A stretch of 9,962 nt of DNA, taken from RBG-16-57-9 sp964529745 (GTDB taxonomy: Archaea; Thermoproteota; Bathyarchaeia; TCS64). The notes under the pieces were generated by a model. That model worked only from the letters and a program-made list of their open reading frames with translations. It was not told the DNA's origin and ran no database searches. The stretch's first letter is position 1, and each line of letters opens with the position of its first letter. The stretch covers positions 1 to 9,962 of the forward strand of contig CAZGZR010000096.1 of the NCBI GenBank assembly GCA_964529745.1, read 5' to 3'. Shown here piece after piece: positions 1 to 5,625 of the stretch. The position numbers and the translations under genes are program-made.

Positions 1-2
1 GC

Positions 3-119
3 AGGGGTCAGATGGTGAAGCCCTTCGAGCAGGCGGCCTTCGCCCTCAAGGTGGGGGAGACCACCAAGGAGCCTGTGAAGACCCAGTTCGGGTATCACGT
101 CATCAAGCGGCTCGGGTAG
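3..119 (+). CDS. Parvulin-type peptidyl-prolyl cis-trans isomerase, C-terminal fragment
   Basis: Only the last 38 residues and the stop codon (117-119) lie in the window; the gene starts off the left edge. Parvulins (rotamase/PpiC family) catalyse cis-trans isomerisation of peptide bonds before proline and assist protein folding. The fragment shows the usual C-terminal signature: a G-x-M-V-x-x-F-E-x-A-x-F-x-L-x-x-G-E segment followed by the Q-F-G-Y-H-x-I-K strand that carries the conserved active-site histidine. It ends directly after R-L-G, as in small single-domain parvulins. Such minimal parvulins occur in some TACK archaea, for example Nitrososphaeria, but they are also common in bacteria, so this only mildly supports the lineage. 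Its last 25 bases overlap the 3' end of the opposing radical SAM gene. The family call is secure; total length and any N-terminal signal or membrane anchor cannot be seen. Confidence 0.85.
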   Translation, partial: RGQMVKPFEQAAFALKVGETTKEPVKTQFGYHVIKRLG

Positions 120-1165
120 GGCCTCAGGCCGAGGTTCCTCTTGTCGAGGACGGCTGTGAATAACATTCCCAGTTTCTCGGGCAGCGTCCGCCCTATCTCC
201 CGGTAAGCCTCGCACTCCAGCCAGCAGCGGGGGCAATCAAGCTCCGAGACGCGCTTCCGCGTCTCCTCGGCCTTCTCCGAGCCCCATATCTCCTGGAACG
301 GCTGCTCGCGTATGTTGCCGAGGCGGCTGTTCATGACGATACATGGGTAGACGTCGCCGATGGGGTCGAGGAAGAAGGACTCGGTGCAGGCGTGGCAGGG
401 CGTCGTGCGTCGGCCCTCCGTCGTTATGTACTCCTGGACCCCCGCGAGGTACCGGAGCTTCGTCAGACTCCCAAGCACGCCGTGCCTGTCCAACGTGTTC
501 CTCGCCACCGCCCTCAGGGTCTTGTAGAGGGTCTCTGTGTCGTATTCTGTCCCGAAGGGGTCATTCTTGTAGTAGATGTCGCTGAAGTTAACGGGACGCA
601 GGCTAAAGTCCGCGCCGCGTCTATACGCGTCCCGCTGAACGATGGGCGCCTCCTTGAGGTTCATGGGTGTCAGCGTCATGCCGACCGACAGCATCATCCG
701 AGGCTTGGTCTTCTTTAGGTCCCATAGCTTCCTCAGGGTCTCATGTGCCAGCCCGTGGCTTCTCTCTACGCCGCGCTGCCTCTCATGGGTCTCCTCTAGG
801 CCGTCTATGGAGACGCTTACCCCGAGTCTTCCTGTACGCAACATGGCGAGACTTCTCTCCGTGGATACCCTGATGAGCTCGGGACTCAACCCGTTGGTGG
901 GAACCCAGAACGTGCAACCGTCTATGCATTCGTCTATCGTCTCGATGATCTCCGGGAGATCGTCCCTCAGGAAAGGCTCGCCGCCGGTAAGCTGGATGGC
1001 CCCTATCTCCCTGAACAACGCGCGGTTCTCCTGGAAGAAGCCCCTGATCTCGTCTAAGGTAAGCTCGTCTCCGGGCGGCGACTTCCATATGTTGCAGGTG
1101 GTGCATCTGCTGTCGCACCTATAGGTCACCGCGAAGTTGGCTATCTGTTGGGGGAGAAAGCTCAC
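95..1165 (-). CDS. Radical SAM protein with SPASM/twitch-like C-terminal cysteine cluster
   Basis: This 356-residue protein is a radical S-adenosylmethionine enzyme. The CxxxCxxC motif that binds the 4Fe-4S cluster reducing SAM is at C17-C21-C24, and the SAM-contacting GGEP motif is at 61-64. After the partial TIM barrel, six cysteines (about C257, C260, C275, C311, C314, C318) lie in a C-x2-C, G-D-V-Y-P-C, C-x2-C-x3-C pattern. This is typical of SPASM or twitch domains holding auxiliary Fe-S clusters. Such proteins mature peptides or cofactors or modify enzymes. The substrate cannot be told: no precursor peptide, sulfatase or cofactor gene is adjacent. The start is a GTG at 1165, with no clear Shine-Dalgarno sequence but a TATA-like element centred about 26 nt upstream, so the mRNA is probably leaderless. 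It converges on and overlaps the parvulin gene and diverges from the VOC gene. Family assignment is firm; function is unknown. Confidence 0.9.
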   Translation of the reverse strand: MSFLPQQIANFAVTYRCDSRCTTCNIWKSPPGDELTLDEIRGFFQENRALFREIGAIQLTGGEPFLRDDLPEIIETIDECIDGCTFWVPTNGLSPELIRVSTERSLAMLRTGRLGVSVSIDGLEETHERQRGVERSHGLAHETLRKLWDLKKTKPRMMLSVGMTLTPMNLKEAPIVQRDAYRRGADFSLRPVNFSDIYYKNDPFGTEYDTETLYKTLRAVARNTLDRHGVLGSLTKLRYLAGVQEYITTEGRRTTPCHACTESFFLDPIGDVYPCIVMNSRLGNIREQPFQEIWGSEKAEETRKRVSELDCPRCWLECEAYREIGRTLPEKLGMLFTAVLDKRNLGLRPYPSRLMT

Positions 1166-1187
1166 ACCATATGGTAGTGCTGGTTCA

Positions 1188-1195
1188 CAATTAAG
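1188..1195 (-). promoter_or_regulatory. Probable TATA element of the radical SAM gene
   Basis: On the minus strand CTTAATTG is centred about 26 nt before the GTG start at 1165, the distance expected between an archaeal TATA box and a leaderless start. The match to a TATA consensus is weak and no strong BRE is visible. Confidence 0.4.
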
Positions 1196-1213
1196 ATAGT
1201 CGGCCCAGGCAGG

Positions 1214-1222
1214 TTATATACC
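1214..1222 (+). promoter_or_regulatory. TATA box of the VOC-family gene
   Basis: TTATATACC lies in an otherwise GC-rich stretch. Its centre is about 29 nt upstream of ATG 1246, so transcription should begin at or just before that ATG. The in-frame ATG at 1228 is only 8 nt past the box and would not be transcribed. The 8-mer TATATACC (1215-1222) recurs as the core of the lrp promoter. Confidence 0.65.
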
Positions 1223-1245
1223 ATCAAATGAAGACTAGTTCACCC

Positions 1246-1605
1246 ATGAAGCTGCTCAACATGGACCACATCCACTTCTATGCCACAGACCTCGACGAGG
1301 CCGTGAAGTTCTACGAGGACATCGGTTTCAGGCTCGTAAGAAGGTTCAAGCACGGCGGCAGGGAGGCCGCCCAGCTCGACTCAGGGTTCGGCATGACCAT
1401 AGACATTAACGAGACTAGGGCCGCAGACAACCCCGGATACAGCCACTTCTCGATCCTCGTGGAGGACATAGGAGAGGCTTCACGGATGCTAGAGGAGAAA
1501 GGGTACCGGGTCGATGGCCCCACCTACAACGAGGACACAGGTAGACACATAATCACTGTAAGGGACCCCAACGGCTTCCTAGTTCAGATGGTTCAGAAAA
1601 AATAG
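1246..1605 (+). CDS. VOC (glyoxalase/bleomycin-resistance/dioxygenase fold) family protein
   Basis: A 119-residue single-module protein of the vicinal oxygen chelate superfamily, whose members are lyases, isomerases, dioxygenases and resistance proteins. It opens with the typical M-D-H-I-H-F-Y-A-T-D-L-D-E-A-V-K-F-Y strand-helix unit, has a central Y-S-H-F-S-I strand and closes with the D-P-N-G-F-L-V-Q-M-V-Q signature. By position H8 and H67 correspond to two of the usual metal ligands. The place normally held by the final glutamate is Q114, so metal binding may be altered or lost. I chose ATG 1246 over the in-frame ATG 1228 because the TATA box at 1214-1222 puts the transcription start near 1243-1246 and because the fold begins right there, implying leaderless translation. 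The gene is monocistronic and ends 6 bp from the convergent aldolase gene. The fold is certain; methylmalonyl-CoA epimerase, glyoxalase or other activity cannot be assigned. Confidence 0.88.
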   Translation: MKLLNMDHIHFYATDLDEAVKFYEDIGFRLVRRFKHGGREAAQLDSGFGMTIDINETRAADNPGYSHFSILVEDIGEASRMLEEKGYRVDGPTYNEDTGRHIITVRDPNGFLVQMVQKK

Positions 1606-1611
1606 ATGTGG

Positions 1612-2361
1612 TTAGCCTCGGGCCCTCTTGAGAGCCTCCTTGGCACCGAAAGACAGGAATGTGTCCGCGTCCGAGACGGTGTTGAACCGGAAGCCCTTGT
1701 CCACCGCCCAGGCCACGTTGTCCATGTTGCACCAGAGGCCCGCCGGCTTGCCGTGATCCTCGGACACCTTCAGCACGTGCTCCAAGGCGCCCATGAACTT
1801 GGGGTTACCGTAGTCGGGGGGGACGCTGAGGCCTAGGTTGTTGCTCAGGTCCCATGGGCCCACGTAGCATGCCTCAACCTTCTCCACGCCCATTATCTCG
1901 TCGAGTTTGTCAAGCGACTTCTGGGTCTCGACCTGGACGGTGACGATTATCTCGTCGTTCGCGGTCTCACGGTAGTCGGGGTCCCAGCGGGCTGCCGCCC
2001 TCGGGCCCCAGCCCCTGACACCTTCCGGGGGGTACATGCACGCCGAGACGGCGGCCTCGGCCTCCTCCCTGGTGTTTACCCATGGGACGAGTATCCCGTG
2101 TGCGCCGATGTCCAGTATCCGCTTTATTATCACTAGGTCGTTCCACTGCGGGCGGACGATGGGCGTGCAGCCTGTGCCGCCCATGCGCAGGATCAGCCTC
2201 TCCATGGTCTCGAAACCCATGGGGCTGTGCTCGCCGTCGATGAGGAGCCAGTCGAACCCCTGGCGGCTCAGTATCTCGGTGACGTCTGGATGGCCCAGCT
2301 CGACGAAGGTGCCGACGCAGTTCTCGCTCTGCCTGATCTTCTCCTTAAGCAGGTTCTTCAT
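1612..2361 (-). CDS. HpcH/HpaI-type class II pyruvate aldolase
   Basis: A 249-residue protein of the HpcH/HpaI aldolase family (4-hydroxy-2-oxo-heptanedioate and 2-dehydro-3-deoxyglucarate aldolases). These metal-dependent enzymes reversibly cleave 2-keto-4-hydroxy acids to pyruvate and an aldehyde. All expected catalytic positions are visible: H45 in I-D-G-E-H-S-P, R70 in I-V-R-P, the metal ligands E145 in V-Q-V-E-T and D171 in V-G-P-W-D-L-S, and the Y-P-P-E-G-V-R-G-W-G-P segment at 110-120. H45 and R70 fall at the same numbers as in the E. coli HpaI enzyme. I prefer the ATG at 2361; the upstream in-frame ATG at 2391 would add ten residues outside the family fold and overlaps a TATA-like stretch. 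The stop of the HEAT-like gene lies 33 bp upstream, so the two may be co-transcribed. Length fits the family. The aldehyde partner cannot be inferred from the neighbours. Confidence 0.9.
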   Translation of the reverse strand: MKNLLKEKIRQSENCVGTFVELGHPDVTEILSRQGFDWLLIDGEHSPMGFETMERLILRMGGTGCTPIVRPQWNDLVIIKRILDIGAHGILVPWVNTREEAEAAVSACMYPPEGVRGWGPRAAARWDPDYRETANDEIIVTVQVETQKSLDKLDEIMGVEKVEACYVGPWDLSNNLGLSVPPDYGNPKFMGALEHVLKVSEDHGKPAGLWCNMDNVAWAVDKGFRFNTVSDADTFLSFGAKEALKRARG

Positions 2362-2388
2362 CTTGATCCATTGAATTATGAGCGCTCG

Positions 2389-2396
2389 CATAAATC
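2389..2396 (-). promoter_or_regulatory. Possible TATA-like element for the aldolase gene
   Basis: Minus-strand GATTTATG is centred about 31 nt before ATG 2361 and overlaps the stop codon of the upstream HEAT-like gene. It could give the aldolase its own leaderless promoter inside an otherwise operon-like pair. The sequence match is modest. Confidence 0.3.
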
Positions 2397-3192
2397 AGGT
2401 TACTGCCTGTTCAAGTCTGGATAATAGCTCTCGAGTCTTCTCTGGATGTCTCTTGGTGAGCCTGTTTTTCTTGAGGTTAGACTTCAGGATGCTGCGCCAC
2501 TCCCTTGCACCCGAGTCCACCCACTCCTCCAGCTTCTCCATCATCGATGGGTCGTGGACGGCTCCCACCGAAATGGTGAACCTCAGCGTCTTCTTAAGCA
2601 GGCTCAAGCCGTTAGGCATGGGTGTTGAGTGATCCTTGACTATCTTCATCGCCTTGACGGTGTAACCTCTCAACGCGTCTCTGGTCTCACGGCTCTTAGG
2701 CAAGACCTCCGGGTCGGCCAAGATCATCAACGTGTTTCTAAGCACCACGAGGTCTTCGTTCCTGTTCCAATCATCGAGGAGGGACAGAGTGAGGGTCGTC
2801 CTCCTCCTAAGAGCCTCTGCGACTCCGAGAGTCACTGCCTCCCTTGGTCTCCAGAGATTGTTGAAGTTGTCCTCGTAGAGGAGCCTAGTTGCCCACGGCC
2901 ACTCTTCTGGGTACTCGGCCATGATGTACCCCAGGACGAAGTTCCTGCAGAAGCGCAGGTACTCGTCGTTGCCTTGACTCCAGTCATCCAAGCAGTCTTT
3001 CATGAAACTGTTATCGGTCTCCCAGTCACGTGACATAAGCTCCGACAACGTTCTTGCCAATGTGATGTTTGCCCTTGGCCCTGGGAGGTTCGAGTTGTCA
3101 GACAGAAACCGTCTGATTCCCTCGACACCGTGGTTTTTCAGGTAACTTTCCCAGCGGCTCTCAAGCCTATCCGCTGACTCTCTCTCCCTCAA
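2395..3192 (-). CDS. Helical HEAT/ALK-repeat-like protein of unknown function
   Basis: A 265-residue soluble protein with no signal peptide, membrane segment or cysteine motif. It is predicted mostly alpha-helical and rich in Trp, Arg, Leu and Glu, with repeated helix pairs. Its C-terminal part (about residues 220-265) runs E-W-R-S-I-L-K-S-N-L-K-K-N-R-L and then helices, which resembles the end of HEAT-repeat and DNA-alkylation-repeat (AlkD-like) proteins. I recognise the architecture, not a specific function, and no catalytic residue can be named. The frame opens at a TTG (3192) immediately after an in-frame TAG, and the next in-frame ATG is near residue 53, so TTG is the best start. A TATA-like GTTAAAATG lies about 24 nt upstream. 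The N-terminal codons sit between two identical CT-dinucleotide tracts, and an out-of-frame ATG at 3208 could have been the original start if a repeat unit was lost. It is followed at 33 bp by the aldolase gene. Confidence 0.7.
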   Translation of the reverse strand: MRERESADRLESRWESYLKNHGVEGIRRFLSDNSNLPGPRANITLARTLSELMSRDWETDNSFMKDCLDDWSQGNDEYLRFCRNFVLGYIMAEYPEEWPWATRLLYEDNFNNLWRPREAVTLGVAEALRRRTTLTLSLLDDWNRNEDLVVLRNTLMILADPEVLPKSRETRDALRGYTVKAMKIVKDHSTPMPNGLSLLKKTLRFTISVGAVHDPSMMEKLEEWVDSGAREWRSILKSNLKKNRLTKRHPEKTRELLSRLEQAVT

Positions 3193-3211
3193 CTACGCTC
3201 TCTCTCATAAC

Positions 3212-3220
3212 CATTTTAAC
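3212..3220 (-). promoter_or_regulatory. Possible TATA element of the HEAT-like gene
   Basis: Minus-strand GTTAAAATG is centred about 24 nt before the TTG start at 3192, consistent with a leaderless transcript. A second AT-rich candidate (AATAAATAC, minus strand 3252-3260) would give a leader of roughly 20-40 nt instead. Confidence 0.35.
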
Positions 3221-3234
3221 GTACTGCTGGAAAG

Positions 3235-3251
3235 TAGCAATATTAGCAATA
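3235..3251. repeat. Tandem 8-bp direct repeat in the divergent promoter region
   Basis: TAGCAATA occurs at 3235-3242 and again at 3244-3251, a 9-bp period, in the 136-bp AT-rich region between the HEAT-like gene and the SCP2 gene. It lies just outside the SCP2 TATA box and upstream of the HEAT-like promoter. It could be a regulator or chromatin-protein binding site; there is no direct evidence. Confidence 0.35.
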
Positions 3252-3280
3252 GTATTTATTGGTTCATTAATGATCAGTAA

Positions 3281-3290
3281 GTTATTTATT
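3281..3290 (+). promoter_or_regulatory. TATA box of the SCP2 gene
   Basis: GTTATTTATT is centred about 43 nt before ATG 3329. This would give a leader of about 17 nt that contains the AGGTG Shine-Dalgarno-like stretch at 3317-3321. A near copy, AGTATTTATT at 3251-3260, lies 30 bp upstream and may be an alternative or weaker promoter. Confidence 0.55.
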
Positions 3291-3328
3291 CTGTCTAGGC
3301 ACCTTTTTCGACGATTAGGTGCATTGAC

Positions 3329-3715
3329 ATGGTTCAATTCCTTAGCTTAGACTACTGGAAGAAGTGTCAAGAGGTCGCCAACGCCGACGAGGAGTTCGGC
3401 ATCAAGACCAAGATGTTCAACGCCACTTTCACTTACAGGGTCACCGACAGGGATGACCTCCCCGACATCTACGTAAAGTTCGTGGACGGCGAGATCACTG
3501 AGGTCAGGAAGCTAGGCGCAGACGAGAAGACGGACTTCACCCTCGAGGGCCCGTACACCATATGGACCCAGGTAAACAAGGGCGAGCTTGACGGCAGCAA
3601 CGCCATCATGACCCGGCAGCTCCAGTTCAAGGGCAACATGAGCGCCATCATCAGGTACAGCAAGGCGTTCCTCAGGCTCTTCGAGCTCATGCAGACCATC
3701 CCCGTAGAGTACTAG
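3329..3715 (+). CDS. SCP2 sterol-carrier-fold protein
   Basis: A 128-residue stand-alone protein resembling SCP2 domain proteins, which have a hydrophobic tunnel that binds fatty acyl chains, acyl-CoAs or other lipids. The order of elements fits: an N-terminal helix (F-L-S-L-D-Y-W-K-K-C-Q-E), strands ending in the F-V-D-G-E-I-T-E-V turn, the Y-T-I-W-T-Q-V-N-K-G-E-L-D-G segment, and a C-terminal helix region containing L-Q-F-K-G-N-M and then L-M-Q-T-I-P. There is no signal peptide or fused enzyme domain, so it is presumably cytosolic and acts as a carrier or chaperone. ATG 3329 is preceded at 7 nt by AGGTG, a partial Shine-Dalgarno match, and by a good TATA box. It is probably monocistronic, since lrp has its own promoter 70 bp downstream. 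The ligand is unknown. Family confidence is good, based on pattern rather than alignment. Confidence 0.8.
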   Translation: MVQFLSLDYWKKCQEVANADEEFGIKTKMFNATFTYRVTDRDDLPDIYVKFVDGEITEVRKLGADEKTDFTLEGPYTIWTQVNKGELDGSNAIMTRQLQFKGNMSAIIRYSKAFLRLFELMQTIPVEY

Positions 3716-3782
3716 CCTATACACCATACCTCTTATTTGACCCATAAACAGGGTGAATACAGGGTTTTTCTGTTCAAACGAT

Positions 3783-3799
3783 AAACGTATATACCGTTT
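3783..3799 (+). promoter_or_regulatory. lrp promoter with TATA box centred in an inverted repeat
   Basis: AAACG (3783-3787) and CGTTT (3795-3799) are perfect 5-bp inverted arms around TATATAC. The AAACG arm sits where the BRE would be and TATATA (3788-3793) is the TATA box, about 35 nt before ATG 3825. A dimeric regulator bound here would block TBP/TFB. Autorepression at the TATA box is well known for archaeal Lrp-family proteins, so I read this as a candidate autoregulatory operator. Direct repeats ACAGGG at 3748-3753 and 3759-3764 lie just upstream. Confidence 0.6.
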
Positions 3800-3824
3800 T
3801 TTCATCAAATCAAAAAGAGGAAAG

Positions 3825-4268
3825 ATGATCGATGAAACCTCCGTTAATGTTCTGAGGGAGCTGCTGCGAGACGCCCGTTTAAGCTACAGGGAGGTGGCGC
3901 GGCGTGTAGGCGTCAGCAGCGGCACCGTGGCCTCCAGGGTGAAGGAGCTGGAGGAAGACGGGGTGATAAAGAAGTACACCGTCCAGGTTGACCACGAGAG
4001 GCTAGGCTACGAGCTGACGGCCGTAACGGAGATCACCGTCTCCGGGGGGATGACGCTGGAGGTAGGGGAGAGAATCGCCGCCTACCCCGAGACGATAGCA
4101 CTGTACAACGTGACGGGGGCGTCGGACATCATGGTCGTCGCCAAGTTCAAGACGAGGCAGGAGCTGAGCGACTTCACTAAAAACATAACCAAGATGCCTC
4201 ACGTTGAACGCACCGAGACTCACCTGGTCCTGAACACGTTGAAGGAGAACAACAGCCTCCTCGTCTAG
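3825..4268 (+). CDS. Lrp/AsnC-family transcriptional regulator
   Basis: A 147-residue protein with the classic two-domain Lrp/AsnC layout. The N-terminal AsnC-type helix-turn-helix (about 4-55) has the Y-R-E-V-A-R-R-V-G-V-S-S-G-T-V-A-S-R-V-K-E-L-E motif at 21-43. The C-terminal RAM ligand-binding/oligomerisation domain (about 62-140) includes T-G-A-S-D-I-M-V at 97-104. Family members sense amino acids or related metabolites and regulate metabolic genes. I chose ATG 3825 because a purine-rich AGAGG (3816-3820) precedes it by 4 nt and the domain starts there; a GTG at 3753 in the same frame lies upstream of the TATA box and cannot be transcribed. The gene points at the kor operon and its stop codon overlaps that of korC, so its position suggests a local amino-acid/2-oxoacid regulator. 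The effector is unknown. Confidence 0.92.
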   Translation: MIDETSVNVLRELLRDARLSYREVARRVGVSSGTVASRVKELEEDGVIKKYTVQVDHERLGYELTAVTEITVSGGMTLEVGERIAAYPETIALYNVTGASDIMVVAKFKTRQELSDFTKNITKMPHVERTETHLVLNTLKENNSLLV

Positions 4269-4810
4269 ACGTGGGACATGCCCAGCTCGATCCCCCTCTG
4301 TAGTGCTTGGAGGTTGAGCTCTTTTCTTCGGGGGAAGCGATCCTCTATCGACGCCGCGAGGGCCTCGGCCTTGACTATGCCTGTTAGCGCCTGGACGGCG
4401 CCGAGCATCACCATGTTCGCCGCCAGCCTGTTGCCTAACTCGTTCGCCGTCGCCATGGCCGGTATCCCGTGGTAGCTCTTGTCCGGGTCCATGCTTTTCT
4501 CCGGTATGGCCACGAGGCTGTCCTCGTATATGATGACGCCTCCCTCTGACACCGAGCCGGCGTAGGTGGTGAACGCGTCTATGGACATGGCTACGAGGCA
4601 GTCGGGCCTCGTTATCTTGGGGTAGTCGATGGGCTCGTCCGACGTTATGATGTCTGATTTGCACGATCCTCCGCGGGCCTCGGGGCCGTAGCTCTGGGTC
4701 ATCAGGGCGTACTGTCCGTCGTGTATCGCCGCCGCGTTCGCCAGCACGTAGCCAGCCGTTATTACGCCTTGCCCGCCGAAGCCGGCTATCCTCGTCTCTC
4801 GGCGCGTCAA
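4265..4810 (-). CDS. korC: 2-oxoacid:ferredoxin oxidoreductase, gamma subunit (KorC-like)
   Basis: A 181-residue gamma subunit of the four-subunit 2-oxoacid:ferredoxin oxidoreductases, which convert a 2-oxoacid and CoA to acyl-CoA and CO2 while reducing ferredoxin in the cytoplasm. The diagnostic N-terminal G-F-G-G-Q-G-V (10-16) and Y-G-P-E-A-R-G-G (41-48) motifs are present, and the length is normal. Gamma subunits contribute to CoA binding and complex assembly. The start is TTG 4810, overlapping the TGA of korB in a TTGA, with GGAGG at 4821-4825 as ribosome-binding site ten nt upstream. It is the last gene of the kor operon, and its TAG stop shares a CTAG with the opposing lrp gene. The symbol follows the Kor family pattern; the substrate could be 2-oxoglutarate or a branched-chain, aromatic or other 2-oxoacid. 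Confidence 0.9.
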   Translation of the reverse strand: MTRRETRIAGFGGQGVITAGYVLANAAAIHDGQYALMTQSYGPEARGGSCKSDIITSDEPIDYPKITRPDCLVAMSIDAFTTYAGSVSEGGVIIYEDSLVAIPEKSMDPDKSYHGIPAMATANELGNRLAANMVMLGAVQALTGIVKAEALAASIEDRFPRRKELNLQALQRGIELGMSHV

Positions 4811-5625
4811 CCCGCCTTCGCCTCCAGATCCCTGAGGATCTCGCCGTAGGTCGGCTTCCTCACGTCCACGAAGTCACCCAGTATTATCTCGTTTGAGGGG
4901 TCGATGGTGGCCTCCGTGGGGTGGACCTTCTTTATCCTGGTGTTGTCCCTCAGCTGCTTCATCATCTCGACGGGCGTCATCCTGTTGAGCCTTCCGTACC
5001 CGGTGGTGCAGGGGCTTATTACCTCGATGAAGCTGAAGCCCTTCTTCTGGAGCCCCTTCTTGATGGCGTTCTTCAGTTGGTAGACGTGGAAGACCGTCCA
5101 CCGGCTCACCATGGTGGCGCCGGAGGATGCCACGAGGGCCACCAGGTTGAACGGGTTCTCTATGCTGCCGTATGGGCTGGTGGGCGTCCTCGTGTCTGGT
5201 GGGGTGGTGGGCCCGTATTGGGCCCCCGTCATGCCGTAGTTGAAGTTGTTGCTGCAGATCACCAGCATGTCCACGTTCCTCCTGGCGGCGTGGATGAGAT
5301 GGTTGCCGCCGATGGCGAAGAGGTCGCCGTCGCCGCTCACCACCACGGTCTTCAGGTCGGGCCGTGATATGCTGACGCCTGTTGCGAAGGGGAGGGCCCT
5401 GCCGTGGGTGGTGTGGAACGCGTCCGTGTTGACGTAGCCGGAGAACCTGCCGGCGCACCCTATGCCTGATATGGTGACGATCTTGTCGAGGTCCATGGCT
5501 AGCTCCTGGATGGCCTCCACGTAGCTGTGGAGGATGATGCCCAGGCCGCAGCCGGCGCACCATATGTGGGGCAGTCTATCCATGCGGAGGTAGTCGCTCA
5601 GCAGGTGCTCAATCTCCTCGGTCAA
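4807..5625 (-). CDS. korB: 2-oxoacid:ferredoxin oxidoreductase, beta (TPP-binding) subunit
   Basis: A 272-residue beta subunit carrying thiamine diphosphate and a 4Fe-4S cluster, where decarboxylation takes place. Cluster cysteines are visible as W-C-A-G-C-G (C23, C26), G-I-G-C-A-G-R (C57) and S-P-C (C206). The Mg/TPP motif is G-D-G-D at 98-101 followed by N-N-F-N-Y-G-M-T-G-A-Q at 126-136. I place the start at TTG 5625: it overlaps the korA stop as TTGA, and AAGGAG (5635-5640) lies nine nt upstream. The longer frame from an ATG at 5700 would overlap korA by 79 bases and add 25 proline/arginine-rich residues foreign to the family; an ATG at 5583 would cut into the usual N-terminus. Translation is probably coupled to korA. 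Substrate specificity cannot be deduced. Confidence 0.92.
   Translation of the reverse strand: MTEEIEHLLSDYLRMDRLPHIWCAGCGLGIILHSYVEAIQELAMDLDKIVTISGIGCAGRFSGYVNTDAFHTTHGRALPFATGVSISRPDLKTVVVSGDGDLFAIGGNHLIHAARRNVDMLVICSNNFNYGMTGAQYGPTTPPDTRTPTSPYGSIENPFNLVALVASSGATMVSRWTVFHVYQLKNAIKKGLQKKGFSFIEVISPCTTGYGRLNRMTPVEMMKQLRDNTRIKKVHPTEATIDPSNEIILGDFVDVRKPTYGEILRDLEAKAG
4821..4825 (-). promoter_or_regulatory. Shine-Dalgarno site deciding the korC start
   Basis: GGAGG on the minus strand, inside the end of korB and ten nt before TTG 4810. It supports the TTG start and translational coupling with korB. Confidence 0.6.

Noticed and set aside
1167..1174. CCATATGG palindrome just before the radical SAM start
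   Set aside because: Short palindromes of this size are expected by chance and it overlaps the start region without other support.
3753..3824. Upstream extension of lrp to GTG 3753
   Set aside because: It lies upstream of the TATA box at 3788-3793 and before the ribosome-binding site, so it cannot be in the mRNA.
4002..4664. 220-codon open frame on the minus strand across the end of lrp and most of korC
   Set aside because: The translation is Arg/His/Gly/Pro-rich with no domain pattern and lies over two well-supported genes; it is a frame shadow of GC-rich coding DNA.
4874..5563. 229-codon minus-strand frame inside korB
   Set aside because: Low-complexity Arg/His/Gly-rich translation in another frame of a clear korB gene.
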